Source: Brasenia schreberi
Taxonomy: Eukaryota > Streptophyta > Magnoliopsida > Nymphaeales > Cabombaceae
Length of the DNA: 64,000 nucleotides
Direction of reading: 5' to 3'
NCBI GenBank assembly: GCA_036023115.1
Contig: JAYKKT010000080.1
Span: 12,392,001-12,456,000 of the forward strand
The notes under the pieces are model-generated. The model had not been told where the DNA came from, made no database searches, and worked only from the letters and a program-made list of their open reading frames with translations. A program made the position numbers and the translations under genes. This document shows, piece after piece, positions 10,984 through 21,843 of the stretch (position 1 is the first letter of the stretch; every line of letters starts with the position of its first letter).

Positions 10984-11760
10984 TTGATTATGGACGGATG
11001 CGGGGGGGTAAGGAAGCTAGTCCTAGATAATAAGATTCGTATTGGTTCTTGGAATATGGGAACATTATCCAGTAAAATAATGGAGGTGGTAGATACTATG
11101 ATTCGGAGAAAGATTCATATTTTATGTTTACAAGAGACAAAATGGGTTGGAGAAAAAGCAAAGGAGTTAGAGGATACAGCTTTTAAATTATGGTACTCAG
11201 GTAAAGAAAAGACTCGAAACGGAGTTGGTATTATCATAAATAAAGATTTAAAGGAGAGTATACTAGACATACAATGATATGGTGATCGAATCATAACGTT
11301 GAAATTAGTGTTAGGTGAAGAGGTTTTGAATATAGTTTGTGCTTACGCACCCCAAGTAGGACTAGAAGATAGTATAAAGATAGTTTTTTGGGAAGAGTTA
11401 GATAAGGTGTTTCAAAAGATTTCACAAAGGGAGATGATTTCTTTAGGAGGAGATTTAAATGGACATGTCGGTAAAGAGCCATTAGGATATCAAGGGATTC
11501 ATGAAAACTTTGGTTTTGGTGATATAAATGAGGAAGGTAGGGAGATTTTAAATTTTGCTATGGCATTTGATCTCTTTATAGTCAATACAATCTTCAAAAA
11601 ACGAGATAAACATTTAATTACTTATAAGAGTGGCTTATCACAAATACAAATTGATTACTTTATTTATAGAGAAAAAGATAGAGCGTGTTGTAAAGATTAT
11701 AAGGTAATTCCAGGAGAAAGATTAACCACCCAACATCGACTTTTAGTTATGAATTTATAA
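10984..11760 (+). pseudogene. LINE B endonuclease domain
   Basis: One frame with a single internal TGA (11275-11277) covers the whole AP-type endonuclease: IRIGSWNMGTLSSK, ILCLQETKWVGEKAKE, GVGIIINKD, VCAYAPQVG, SLGGDLNGHVGKEPLGYQG and LITYKSGLSQIQIDYF. The catalytic-type residues (W-N near the start, Q-E-T, G-G-D-L-N) are visible. It ends at a TAA replacing a glutamine codon kept in the related fragment at 36544. Confidence 0.85.
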
Positions 11761-12323
11761 ATAAAAAAGTGGACAAAGAAGAAAAGAGTGCATTGGGCTA
11801 TTCGGACTAAATGGTGGAACCTCAAAAGCGAGAAAGAATATATATTTAAACAGAAAGTCCTGCAAGGAGATGTTTGGAATTATGTTGGCACACCCTGTGA
11901 TATATGGAACAATATGGCTATACATATTAGGAAAGTTACGAAAGATGTGTTAGGGGTATCTAAGGGAGGTGTACTGGTACAAAAAGAAGCTTGGTGGTGG
12001 AGTGAAGTAGTATAAAATAAAATCAAGGCAAAGAGGGCATGTTACAAATTACATTATGCTAAGAAAACTAGTGAAACTTTAGAAACTTATAAGAAAGCAA
12101 AAAAGGCCGTTAGTGAAGCAAAAGCTAAGATTTGGGAGGACTTATATAAAAAAACTCAACTCAAAAGATGGTGAAAGAGATATTTTTAGGATAGCTAGGG
12201 CTAAAGATAAGAAAACTAAAGATCTTAATTATGTTAGATGCATAAAAGACGAGGATGAAAAATTTCTAGTGGCAAATGATGATATAAGAAATAGATGAAA
12301 AAACTATTTTTATAATCTTTTTA

Positions 12324-13393
12324 ATGAAAATAAAGATGTTAGCCAAGTCAGAAAAGTATATAAACCACAATTTCTACCGACGTATTCAAAAGAATGAAGT
12401 CAAAGAGGCTCTTAAACATATGAAGGGTGGTAAATCGGTAGGACCAGATAATATTCCTATAGAAGTTTGGAAAATACTAGGAGAAATAGGAATCACTTGG
12501 CTCACAAGACTATTTAATGAAATATGAAAAAACCAAAAGATGTCCGAGGAATGGAGAGCAAGTACACTTATACCCATATATAAGAATAAGGGAGACATTC
12601 AAAATTGTGCGAATTATCGATGTATCAAGTTAATGAGTCATACTATGAAATTATGGGAAAGAATTATCGAATGTAGGTTAAGACAAGTATCAAGTACAAC
12701 AGAGAACCAATTTGGGTTCATGCCAGGCAGATCTACTATTGAAGCGATTCACCTTTTGAGACGTCTTATGGAACATTTTAGAGCAAAAAAGAAAGACCTT
12801 CGCATGATATTTATTGATCTAGAAAAAGCTTATGATAGGGTACCGAGGAAGGTTCTTTGAAGAACTTTGGAAAAAAGAGGTATCCCATTGACATATATTA
12901 ACCTTATAAGAGACATGTATGATGGTGCAAAAATATGTGTGAGGACTCACGAAGGAACGACAGACTTCTTTGAAGTTAATATTGGGTTACATCAAGGATC
13001 AACTTTAAGTCCATACTTATTTATAATGATGATGGATGAGTTAACAAAACATATTCAAGATGAAGTACCTTGGTGTATGTTATTTGCATATGACATTGTA
13101 TTAGTGGAGAGTCTAAGGAAAAAGTTAATAGAAAATTGGAACTATGGAGAGAAACATTAGAAAGCAAAGGCCTCCGACTTAGCATAACAAAGACAGAATA
13201 TATGGAATGTAAGTTTGATCATTTGGTTACTTCAGAGGACATAGAAATTAAAATAGGCACATATTGCATTCCTCAGAAGGAAAGTTTTAAATACCTAGGG
13301 TCAATTTTTCATAGTGATGAAAGAATTGACGGAGATGTTATGCATAGAATTAATGCTGGTTGGTTAAAATGGAGAGGAGCATATTCTTTGTGA
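12324..13393 (+). pseudogene. LINE B reverse transcriptase
   Basis: Pieces in frame 3 (12324-12527, 12540-12860, 12867-13160) then frame 2 (13136-13393) give the RT core: [76 protein letters not shown] and the mutated catalytic box FAYDIVLVE. The frame shifts just after the catalytic box. Confidence 0.88.
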
Positions 13394-13451
13394 TAAGAAG
13401 ATACCATTAAAATTAAAAGGTAAATATTATAGAGTAGCAATTAGGCCTGCC

Positions 13452-13850
13452 ATGTTTTATGGTTCTGAGTATTGGGCAGTTAATCATCAACATGTACAAA
13501 AGATGTCTGTGACAGAAATGAAGATGTTGAGATGGATGAGTGGTCATACAAGAAAAGACCGTATACATAATGAGGTTATTAGAAACAAAGTAGGAGTGGC
13601 ACCAATAGAGGATAAAATGAGAGAACATCGTTTAAGATGGTTTGGACATATAGAAAGAAGATCAAAAGAAGAACCTGTAAGAAGGTTAGAAAAACTAAAT
13701 TTGGAAAGTATTAAAAGAGGTAGAAGACGACCACAAAAGTGTTGGAAAGAAATAATAAAGAACGATCTATCTTATTGGGAGTTAACTGCTAACATGGCAC
13801 AAGATAGGGATCTGTGGAAACAAAGAATCCATGTAGCCGACCCCGTCTAG
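13452..13850 (+). pseudogene. LINE B C-terminal region
   Basis: 132-residue open segment: SVTEMKMLRWMSGHTRKDRI, REHRLRWFGHIERRSKEEP and RPQKCWKE, the standard tail of plant RTE elements, ending about 10 bases before the conserved CTAGTATGGGAAAAGGCTTAG and the GTT array. Confidence 0.85.
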
Positions 13851-13897
13851 TATGGGAAAAGGCTTAGTTGTTGTTGTTGTATATAAACTCAAGACCT

Positions 13898-14149
13898 GCG
13901 GGTTTTTCAAGTGTTCTATCTGCTCTCAAACCCTTTTTTATCTTTTATTTACTTGATTTCATTAAGAAGTCTCAAGTTTTTCTCTCAAACTCTTAAAAAT
14001 CTATAGATTTTTGTCAAATTCATGGCATACTCCCTTTCTTTCCTTCATAATCCTTTCTCACCTATTTTTTCACTTGAAAATTTTGAAATTTTCATAGATT
14101 TTAAGATTCTTTATCTTTTAAAAGTTTTTTCTTGTTATTGTTCATTTCT
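13898..14149. other. Short intergenic stretch, nothing recognised
   Basis: T-rich DNA between LINE B and the hAT relic. Nothing recognisable was found. Confidence 0.35.
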
Positions 14150-15880
14150 TCTCATCCTAATCGCACTCATCCAGTATAAAAGTATTACACCCTAGTGTAC
14201 AAAGGTAATAAACTTGTGAATAGGTGTATATTTTGTAATGATGTTAAGCATTAAGGAATTTCTTATATAAAACATCATCTTATAAGAACCAAAAAAGATG
14301 TAAGTATTTGTTATCGGGTGCTCAAAATTGTAAAATATAAAATTCAATAAGTTTTGGAGATTATAAAGGATAGGAAAAGATTACGAGAGAGAGTAGAAAT
14401 AACTGGTAGGGATATGTCTCAATAGTTTGAAGATACTTTTTAAGAGATGTACGGTGAAGGAGCCTCTGCTCTCCCAATAACTAGGAGGGATAGTAAAAGA
14501 GGTAGAGGAGTAAAATGCATATTTTTTTCTCACGTACATCTCTTGGTGCTTAACCAAGAATTAGATCAGGAGGTAATTAAGAAAATAGATCTAAAGCATG
14601 TTGAGTTTTTTTATGAAAATTGTCTCTCTTTAATGTTACAAATTTATTTTCTTTCAAAGTATGGTAGATGTTATTACTAGTATGGGATCAAATTATAGGG
14701 TCCCTACTTATCATGTTTTGAGAGGTAAATTGCTACAAAAATGAGTTGAAATTTTTCATGAATGGAGTTGTGAATTTAGGAAATCGTAGAAGCTTACGGG
14801 TTGTTATATTATAACTGATGGTTTGATAGTTGGTCATCGTAGATCATTAGTAAACTTTTGATATACTATCCAAAGGGGACATTATTTTTGAAATCATATG
14901 ACATGTCCCATATTGATAGAACTACAAATAGTATATTCCTTATTTTTGAAGACATTAAGAATATAGATATTGAAAATATTATTCAATTTATTACTGACAG
15001 TATTATAAATTTTAGAGCAGTTAGTAAGATACTTGAGTCAAACATCCATCCTTAGCATGAACCCATATGTTACATCATTGCTTAGACTTAATGCTCTAGG
15101 ATTTTAGATTAATGGATAAATCAAGGGGACTATTGATTCATGTAGAAATGTTATAAAGTTTATTTATAATCACTCATATATATTGCATTTGATGAGAAAC
15201 CACACTAATAGAAGGGAGTTGATTAGGCCTTTGGTGACAAGATTTATTATGAATATTATTACTATTCAAAGTCTTATCATATATAAAAATACATTGAAAA
15301 AGATGTCTGCATCTAATGAATAGGACTCCATAAGCTAGTTGAGAAAGAGGGAGGGGATCGGTATAGTAGATATTATTTTCAATGTTAATTTTTTATAGAA
15401 GTGTATCATATGTTTGAAGATTATTGTGCTTAAGGTAATGAGAATGATAGCTAGTGAAAATAGGCATACTATATCTTTTACATATGTATATATGTGTGTG
15501 TGCATGTATGTGATGCAATAAATAAGGTCAAATTGAAAATAAAAGCAAACATTGACCACAAATTGTCACCTCTAAATAAGGTTTGAAAGATAATTAATAC
15601 ATGTTAGGATCAACAAATGCATCATGATTTGGATGTGTCTGCATATTTTCTTAATCACTTTATTAGATTTTCTCCTAACTTTATAGAGGATGAAAAAGTT
15701 AAAAATAAAATATTGAATGTAATTGACCTTATACAAAATTCATCTATTCAGTGCAATATCCATTTAGAGCTAAGCAAGTATATACATAGTGTTTGGAGAT
15801 TTTGGAAGGTTAATTGTAATACAACTTCACTCCCAAATATACCCAGGTATTATATTTTTATTCATAAGTTATAATTTTTT
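14150..15880 (+). pseudogene. hAT transposase relic (BED finger + DUF659)
   Basis: Conceptual translation across stops gives a BED-type zinc finger (CIFCNDVKH near 14230-14255 with a downstream H..KKDVS), a linker (EGASALPITRRDSKRGRG, 14457-14510) and the DUF659 core of plant hAT transposases (TYHVLRGKLLQK, IMTDG-like, FLIYYPKGTLFLKS, FEDI, IIQFITDS, THCLDLMLEDF-like, LMRNHTNRRELIRPLVTRF). Later pieces (VDIIFNVNFL, SAYFLNHFIRFSPNF) also match family order. The C-terminal dimerisation domain is missing. Stops, and frameshifts throughout, mean no active enzyme. Terminal repeats were not found. Confidence 0.75.
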
Positions 15881-16543
15881 TAATTTTAAATTGATTATGA
15901 CTTGTGTTGCTTCTTATTATTATATTTTCCTTTTAATTATTTAAGGTTACAAACTTTTCTCTAGAAATCACTTTTTCGAACATCACCTTGCCTTAATTTA
16001 AACCCACCTGAAGTCGTTGGCAAAATGATCCCGGCTGGATTTGATACCTTGGACATGGTTTGGCTTGCAAAGACATTCCCGTTGCATATGATCCTTGAAA
16101 TAATATTCAAAGACCTAACTGCTTCTTATGATCTTTTTCTATATATATGTCTAAAGATCATATCTCTTGAATAATCTTTATATATATATATATATATATA
16201 GTTAGTTTGTTTGTTTGTTTGTTAGTTAGTCCATGCACACATTCATCCGTACTTAAATATACTTAAAGATTTCAATCACTGGGTAAAATTGACAAGTGAG
16301 ATCCTTAAGCCAAAAGTATCACGTGCATTTATTGCACCCAAAAAAGTATTGAATACTTTTTCACTTGTTGATTGGACAATTGAGATGTTGGAGTTTTTTA
16401 AGTATGTAATCATGTGTACTAATTTCTTTGAGGTTTGTCTATTGAGACCTTAGAGGTTTTTTAAGCAACTTACCATGTGAGCAGCTACTAATTTCTCTCT
16501 CTCTCTCATATATATATATATACCATGTGAGCAGCTACTAATT

Positions 16544-16578
<35 letters not shown>

Positions 16579-17519
16579 ATGTTAGCGTTACCTACGTAGA
16601 TACATAATACAAATATATTATATATCCAGGGTGTTAACATTAAGTCTCACCTGGAAACAACATTTTCACATGAAAAATCTCAACAATGAAAGCATCTCTT
16701 CTGCGAGCATCATTTTATAAATTGTTTCCATTCAATATGATTCACAAACAAGATAAGTTTTCCTTTTTCTTCCTTTAAGAACAACAATCCTTTAATACTA
16801 ACATTTATAACTGAAAAGTTGTTTCTGGTTTTAGTGGTTCTAACTTATAAAACGATATTTTGAATCTAATTATTTTATGGGCAAGTTCCATTTAGCATAA
16901 CCCTAGCACATACACACTTCCGACTATGCTAACACAAGACCTTCAACTCAAGGCCTCCTAAGTTTGTTGAACCTTGAAGCCAAAGAAAGATGAGCACAAG
17001 CTTGTAAGGAGGCTCGAAGGATGATAGCTTGAAGCAGGAACCGGTTTTCATCTCAAGATTTTCACAAGCTTGTAAGGAGGTTTCTCAAAACAGAGAAGAC
17101 TTTCACTTTCTGTAAAAGACTTTTTGTCTCAAGAGAGTATATTCTCGCACTTATATTAGGCTTTCACATTTTCCCTTTTATATTCTCATCCTATGTTTTC
17201 TGGTTTAACCTATCAGAAAATATGGCTATGGAATTTTCTTTATGCTTTTTTATAAAGTAAAACCTTCATTTTGTAACCTTTTTTTATAAAGTAAGAATCT
17301 CGTGTAATTAGGAAAGAAACTTATCTTCCCTAATTTTGTGAGTGCACATTACCCAATACCCAAAGTGGCCACTCAGTAACCTACATCTCCCACTTTAACC
17401 GTATTATGATACAATAGTTTCCTTTCACTATTTTATAGATTATCAAGTTATATCAATTTTTCAGTTGCACAAGAATTGCAATTTACCTTAGATTATATCT
17501 ATTAATCAATTTTCATAGT
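15881..17519. other. Intergenic DNA with AT microsatellites
   Basis: Contains (TA)n at about 16179-16201, a GTTT array just after it, and a 50-bp tandem duplication at 16471-16520/16521-16570 ending in (CT)n(AT)n. The phrase ACAAGCTTGTAAGGAGG occurs near 16998 and again near 17067. Possibly LTR debris of the copia relic that follows; not proven. Confidence 0.4.
16471..16578. repeat. 50-bp tandem duplication with microsatellite tail
   Basis: Two consecutive copies of a unit starting TACCATGTGAGCAGCTACTA and ending in CT and AT repeats. The second copy has a longer AT run. Confidence 0.85.
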
Positions 17520-18335
17520 CATAGTGGGTGTTTCAATACTAAGACTAATACGACACAGATATTTCGTTTCTTTTAAGTAAGAACATAGTGATACTTTACC
17601 CTCATATGCTTGCTTTTGAAATTAGTGAATCCACTTTTGATCAAATTAATAGTTACACTATTGTCACAACCAATGACAACCAATTGATTTGCTATATCTA
17701 GCTTTGAATCTCATAAGAAGTAGTTTATCCAAATGGCACTAGTTGTACTCATATTGTAAGCAATATTTTCTTATATATGCAAAGATAAACAATCATGTTT
17801 CTTGCAAGCTCAGGAAACAATACTACCTCTAAACAAGAAATTTGTTTGTATATTGACTTGTCATTTTTATTATTAGCAAAATCAGTATTTGAGTATCTAA
17901 CTACTTTTAATTCATCTTTTGAAAGTATAATGTTAAATCTCTAGTTCCTTTTTAATATCTCATAATCCTTTTTATTATAACCCAATATTGTCAATCAATA
18001 TTATTTTGGCATATACTCACAAGACCAACAACAAAGTTGATATCAAATCTTATATATAATAAAGATATATCAAGCTTCCAACAACATGGATATGATATTT
18101 TATTTTGTAATATCAAAGTCTTTATAATATTTTAAAAATTATGTAGCGGTATACTCACCACCTCAGTCAAACCTTAAGACTTTGATTGTATAATCTAATT
18201 GCTTTTTACCTTCTTACTTGTATTCCTTAAATATATCTAGTGCCTTAAATTTATGAGATAAGAGATAAATATTCATATCTCGAATAATCATCAACAAATA
18301 TTATAAAATAAACATGCTCACAATGAGATCTTACT
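17520..18335 (-). pseudogene. Ty1/copia integrase-RT-RNase H relic
   Basis: On the minus strand, in family order: integrase core (HVYFIIFVDDYSRYEYL then FKALDIFKEYK, about 18335-18150), RT tail (IKRIMRYLKGTRDLTLYFQK, about 17990-17925) and RNase H (CDNSVTINLIKSG, about 17680-17640). Most of RT is missing between the first two. Multiple stops. A dead copia copy; LTRs not identified. Confidence 0.7.
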
Positions 18336-19129
18336 CTAAAAGGTCTATGTATAATGTTTGCTTTCTCACAATGAGACTTTAAGACTTTGATTGTATTACT
18401 TGTTTAATTTTGTTTTCTCATAATGAGACCTTACTTACCACATCGTTAATGTTTAAATTGAATAGACCATGTTAAAAATCAAAAGGCCAAAAAAGAAAAA
18501 TTTTCCATACTTTCTTATAGTAATTTTCCTAGACACAAACCTAACCTCAAAACTTTTCTTAATTAGGACAAATACATAAACCAAATTGTGCTTAATAGAT
18601 GGTATACTTTATACATGAGTAAAAGATAAAGTGTTCCTCCAATATTGATCCTAAAGGACCTAAACCATAGGATATGAGAAAAGGCATTATTTCTCATATA
18701 TGGATGATGTTTCCCAAGATTGTATTCTTTAAGGTCAATGACTTTCTCCTTGCTCTTTGAAATGTATCAAGTTGATCTAAGATTCATCCAACTAGTAATA
18801 AGATAGTTATATAGAGAAATTCATAAATGACACAAATCACCTCCCACTTCTCCTTCTATCCACCTTATTGAGAGTTGTCATCATTATTCTTTTGGTTGTG
18901 GTAGTCTCTCTTGTACTCTTTGATCATGTCACAGTTGCAGCACTTAACTCAATAAGCATATTGCTATGATTTTTTAAAATTTTGACCCCAAATTGCCAGA
19001 ATTTTTGTTTAGATTCTTTTTTTGTTGTTGGTTTTGGAGCTAGACCTTAAGTTATCCTTAGGTTAGTTGTTTTCTTGAACAGAATCTTTAAGTTTCTTTG
19101 GGCTTGTTGGTAGATGAATTGATCTTTAT
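18336..19129. other. Probable decayed retrotransposon flank
   Basis: AT-rich. The words around TTGGTTTTGGAGCTAGACC near 19030 resemble TTTGGAGCTAGGCC at 26998-27012 next to another copia gag relic, so part may be copia gag sequence on the minus strand. No frame is convincing. Confidence 0.3.
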
Positions 19130-20640
19130 CATGGCCTTTATTACCACCACTACCTATGCTTTACTTATCAATGGAGAAGCTGGAGACATTTTCACCGATT
19201 ATTGTAATATTAGGCAGGGTGATCCCATATGTGTACATCTTTTCTCTTGTGATACAAGAGATTAACATACGTAAAGAACAGAAAGAAATCATATCAAAAA
19301 ATTTCAGTGGAGTTGCACCTTATTTGCAAATGATGCCCTCTTTCTTAAAGATAGAAGAAATTCAATTGCTAACATTTTGAAGATCCTTGGTGATTTTGAA
19401 AGTCCACCTGGCATGCTTATCAATCTTAAGAGATCGACTTGGGTCTCCTTCTCTGTCTTCCTCTTGGGTTAGAAAAGTGGAGTGTGCAAGTGGGAGGAGA
19501 GAGAGGAAACTCCTAATAAAATATCTAGGCCTTCCCTTATATGTCAGTAAGCTAACCTCATCTTTGTGCCGTTATATTGTTGCTTGGATGTAAAATCAAC
19601 TAGAATCATCTCTACTTTCACTAGCGGGGTGCACCATCATGGTTAAAGCTATTTTAGGTATTATCCCTTTATACAGTATGCTTTCTTTTAAGTGTTTCAA
19701 GGATGTATCAAGTAATTAGAACTTTTGATGAAAGAGTTTCTTTGGGGCAAAAACGGTAATAAGTGATCTATTCATTTATTTGGCTAAAAAAGCATGCAAA
19801 GCATGTATAAATGGTAGTTTTGTCATATGATGTATGGAGGAGTTCATCAAGCACTCCTGGCGAAAATCAGCTAGAAGGTTGTGACTAGACATTTGGTTCC
19901 TTGTATCATGCTTGTTACCTCGAAATATTTGCAGACAAGAGTCTATAGTTTCCTTGGAAAGTGCATAATTCATTTTGGGGATCGAAATCAACTTTGTTTG
20001 GTTGTAACACTCTTCATAATCAAGTTAATTGGGAGATTGGTGATGGTCAAACTGTTGAATTTTGATTTAGCCCCTAGCTTAATAGTGAGCCCTTAGCCTA
20101 CCTAATTAAACGTTACATTCCCCTTTTACAATATAAGGAACTCATAAAAGGTTATGATAAGGGATGTATTACATGTTGAAATGGGAGTCATTGCATAGGT
20201 AGTTCATTAAAGTGATACCTAATAACTTCCTAACACAGTGGAACTTAATGAGAGGTCATCTTCTACATCCTTTCTCACCTAGAATGAGATCATATGAATG
20301 GGTGAATCATTCCTAGTGGCAAAATATATATGTTGTCACTTTCATTATCCTTGCGCAATTGCCGCATTTCGGATGGTAGTTGAAGGGAAGCTTTTCACCT
20401 TAGATAGACTTCAATTATTTGGCATAAGCAATCATTGACCTTGTTTACTGTACAAGTGGTGGAATAAAAGGCGTCATGTTTTTGAGTCATTTGGAATGAA
20501 GTAAGATATCTTTTTGGTATAGTGTGGAAGCCACATAGATGTTACTTCCTCCTTATTGGCTTCGAGTAGATACAAACTTCACAATAAGAGGGTCAAAAGA
20601 CTTTGGATTGTTTTTTTTTTTTTCAATTAGTTATTAGATT
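19130..20640 (+). pseudogene. L1-type plant LINE reverse transcriptase relic
   Basis: Pieces in changing frames match the L1-like (non-RTE) plant LINE RT: IRQGDPICVHLFSLVIQEI (19210-19265), a degraded FADD box (FANDALFL near 19326-19350), ILGDFESPPGMLINLKRST (about 19383-19440), YLGLPLYVSKL (19520-19555) and MKEFLWGKNGN (about 19726-19760). A weaker zinc-binding RVT-like tail (KLFTLDRLQLFGI) follows near 20390. It is a different LINE clade from the RTE copies. Ends near a T-rich run at 20610. Confidence 0.65.
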
Positions 20641-20984
20641 CTTATATGAAAATAGAAAATGTATCATCATTGTTTGGTTATTTGCCTATGTTTATATGCT
20701 AGATAGCTTTTTATAGGCCTATGTTCTTTGTTGAGGCTTACTGGTATATTTTGACCTTGGTTTTGCTCAGTATTCGTTGGAGTATATAGAGGAGTTGCTT
20801 TATGTTTCTCATTTTTGCATAGGTTAGGGTGTTACTGCTATCTGGTGTATCGTGTGTGTGTAGAATCTTGCTTAGCCCCATCTTGGTAATTAAAAGAGAA
20901 CTTTTAAAGTTAGGAAGTTGAAAATTTAAAACTCAATATCTTTCACACTTATGTGTGTGTGCGTGTATGAGTAGACATAATCAA
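20641..20984. other. Intergenic, nothing recognised
   Basis: AT-rich with a short TG/CG run near 20950. Nothing else was recognised. Confidence 0.35.
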
Positions 20985-21540
20985 TTTAGAACTGGCCCAG
21001 TAGTTTGAACCAGAACCAAAGCAGTTGTGGAACCACCGGTGACCGTAATCGGCCAAACTGACGCTAGAACCGGAAACCTTTGGATTCGATTACAGTTCAT
21101 GATTTTTAGAAACCGGCCCAAAACCAAAAAAAATGTTTCAAAAACGCTTTTATTCTTTAAATAAATAGTTTTTCCTATCTTATTACGAACAAGCAGTTAG
21201 CTCAACAGCAGAACGCTCTTGATGGGTGCCTTTGGTGGGAGTTCAGCTCTAAGAAGGCGCAAAGTGCGATTTTCTATTTTAGGAAAAACAAAAAATATAT
21301 TTAGATATCGTTTTTCATAAACTGCCTAATAACACAACGGTAGGTTGCCCCCACTAGCTACAGTGGTGGGGAGTTCGAGTCTAAAGGGCTTTTCATGCTC
21401 TTCTATTTGGAAAAAAAGTTTTTTAAAACTGGTGTTGATGGTTCTGGGGCAGTTTTAGAATTGAAATCAGAACTATCTTGAAACTTGTCCCTGACCAGTT
21501 TAGTTAGGGTTCCTGGTTTACGAAGAACATGACAATTTGA
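20985..21540 (+). repeat. GGTTCT-rich repeat with two embedded tRNA-like modules
   Basis: The outer parts are rich in degenerate GAACC/GGTTC words. Inside are two tRNA-like units: 21191-21262 contains TTAGCTCAACAGCAGAACGC, a good D-arm/A-box, with a weak GGGAGTTCAGCTC B-box. 21321-21390 contains an ACAACGGTAGGTTG D-arm-like stretch with a strong B-box GGAGTTCGAGTCT. Neither folds obviously into a functional tRNA by eye. A related module lies inverted near 60844-60905. SINE ancestry is an inference. Confidence 0.5.
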
Positions 21541-21826
21541 CTAAACGCTGGATGGCCCAGTACGGATCACTGTTGAATCTTTAGTTGGGAATGGAGATCT
21601 CAACCGGTTGGAGTTGGATCAGATGCTAGCATTACCAGATCCAACTATTGGATATGTACACGATTGTGTTAGGGTTGTCAACTAAGTTTGAATGGCAAGG
21701 TCTAAGGTGGATTACCTTGTTTAGGTAATAACAATTTATATCTTACATATAGTAACATAACATGGAAACCAGATCCTACCCACCTCTAACATATTTACTC
21801 ATATCCACCTATTATTTTTTGATAGC
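21541..21826. other. Intergenic, nothing recognised
   Basis: Flank between the tRNA-like repeat and LINE copy C. No frame or repeat stands out. Confidence 0.35.
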
Positions 21827-21843
21827 ATGAATGTAATTTAAAA

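Larger units (their letters stand above)
10640..13880 (+). mobile_element. Full-length RTE-type LINE, copy B (dead)
   Basis: Same family and layout as copy A on the opposite strand: 5' leader (10640-10983), endonuclease (10984-11760), linker (11788-12298), reverse transcriptase (12324-13393), C-terminal region (13452-13850) and a GTT repeat end. A perfect 17-bp target-site duplication (ATATAAACTCAAGACCT at 10623-10639 and 13881-13897) proves it is a complete, separate insertion. At least six premature stops and two frame changes inactivate it. The catalytic box is FAYD, as in copy A. It lies head to head with A, 5' ends about 250 bp apart. Confidence 0.93.

Noticed and set aside
10984..11760. 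Host gene named craniofacial development protein 2-like
   Set aside because: This is the endonuclease of an RTE LINE; the name is a known database mislabel.
7138..13880. A and B as one segmental inverted duplication
   Set aside because: Each has its own target-site duplication of different sequence (14/17 and 17/17 match), so they are two insertions.
21191..21262. Functional tRNA gene
   Set aside because: The A-box is good but the B-box and acceptor stem are poor, and no complete cloverleaf was seen by eye.
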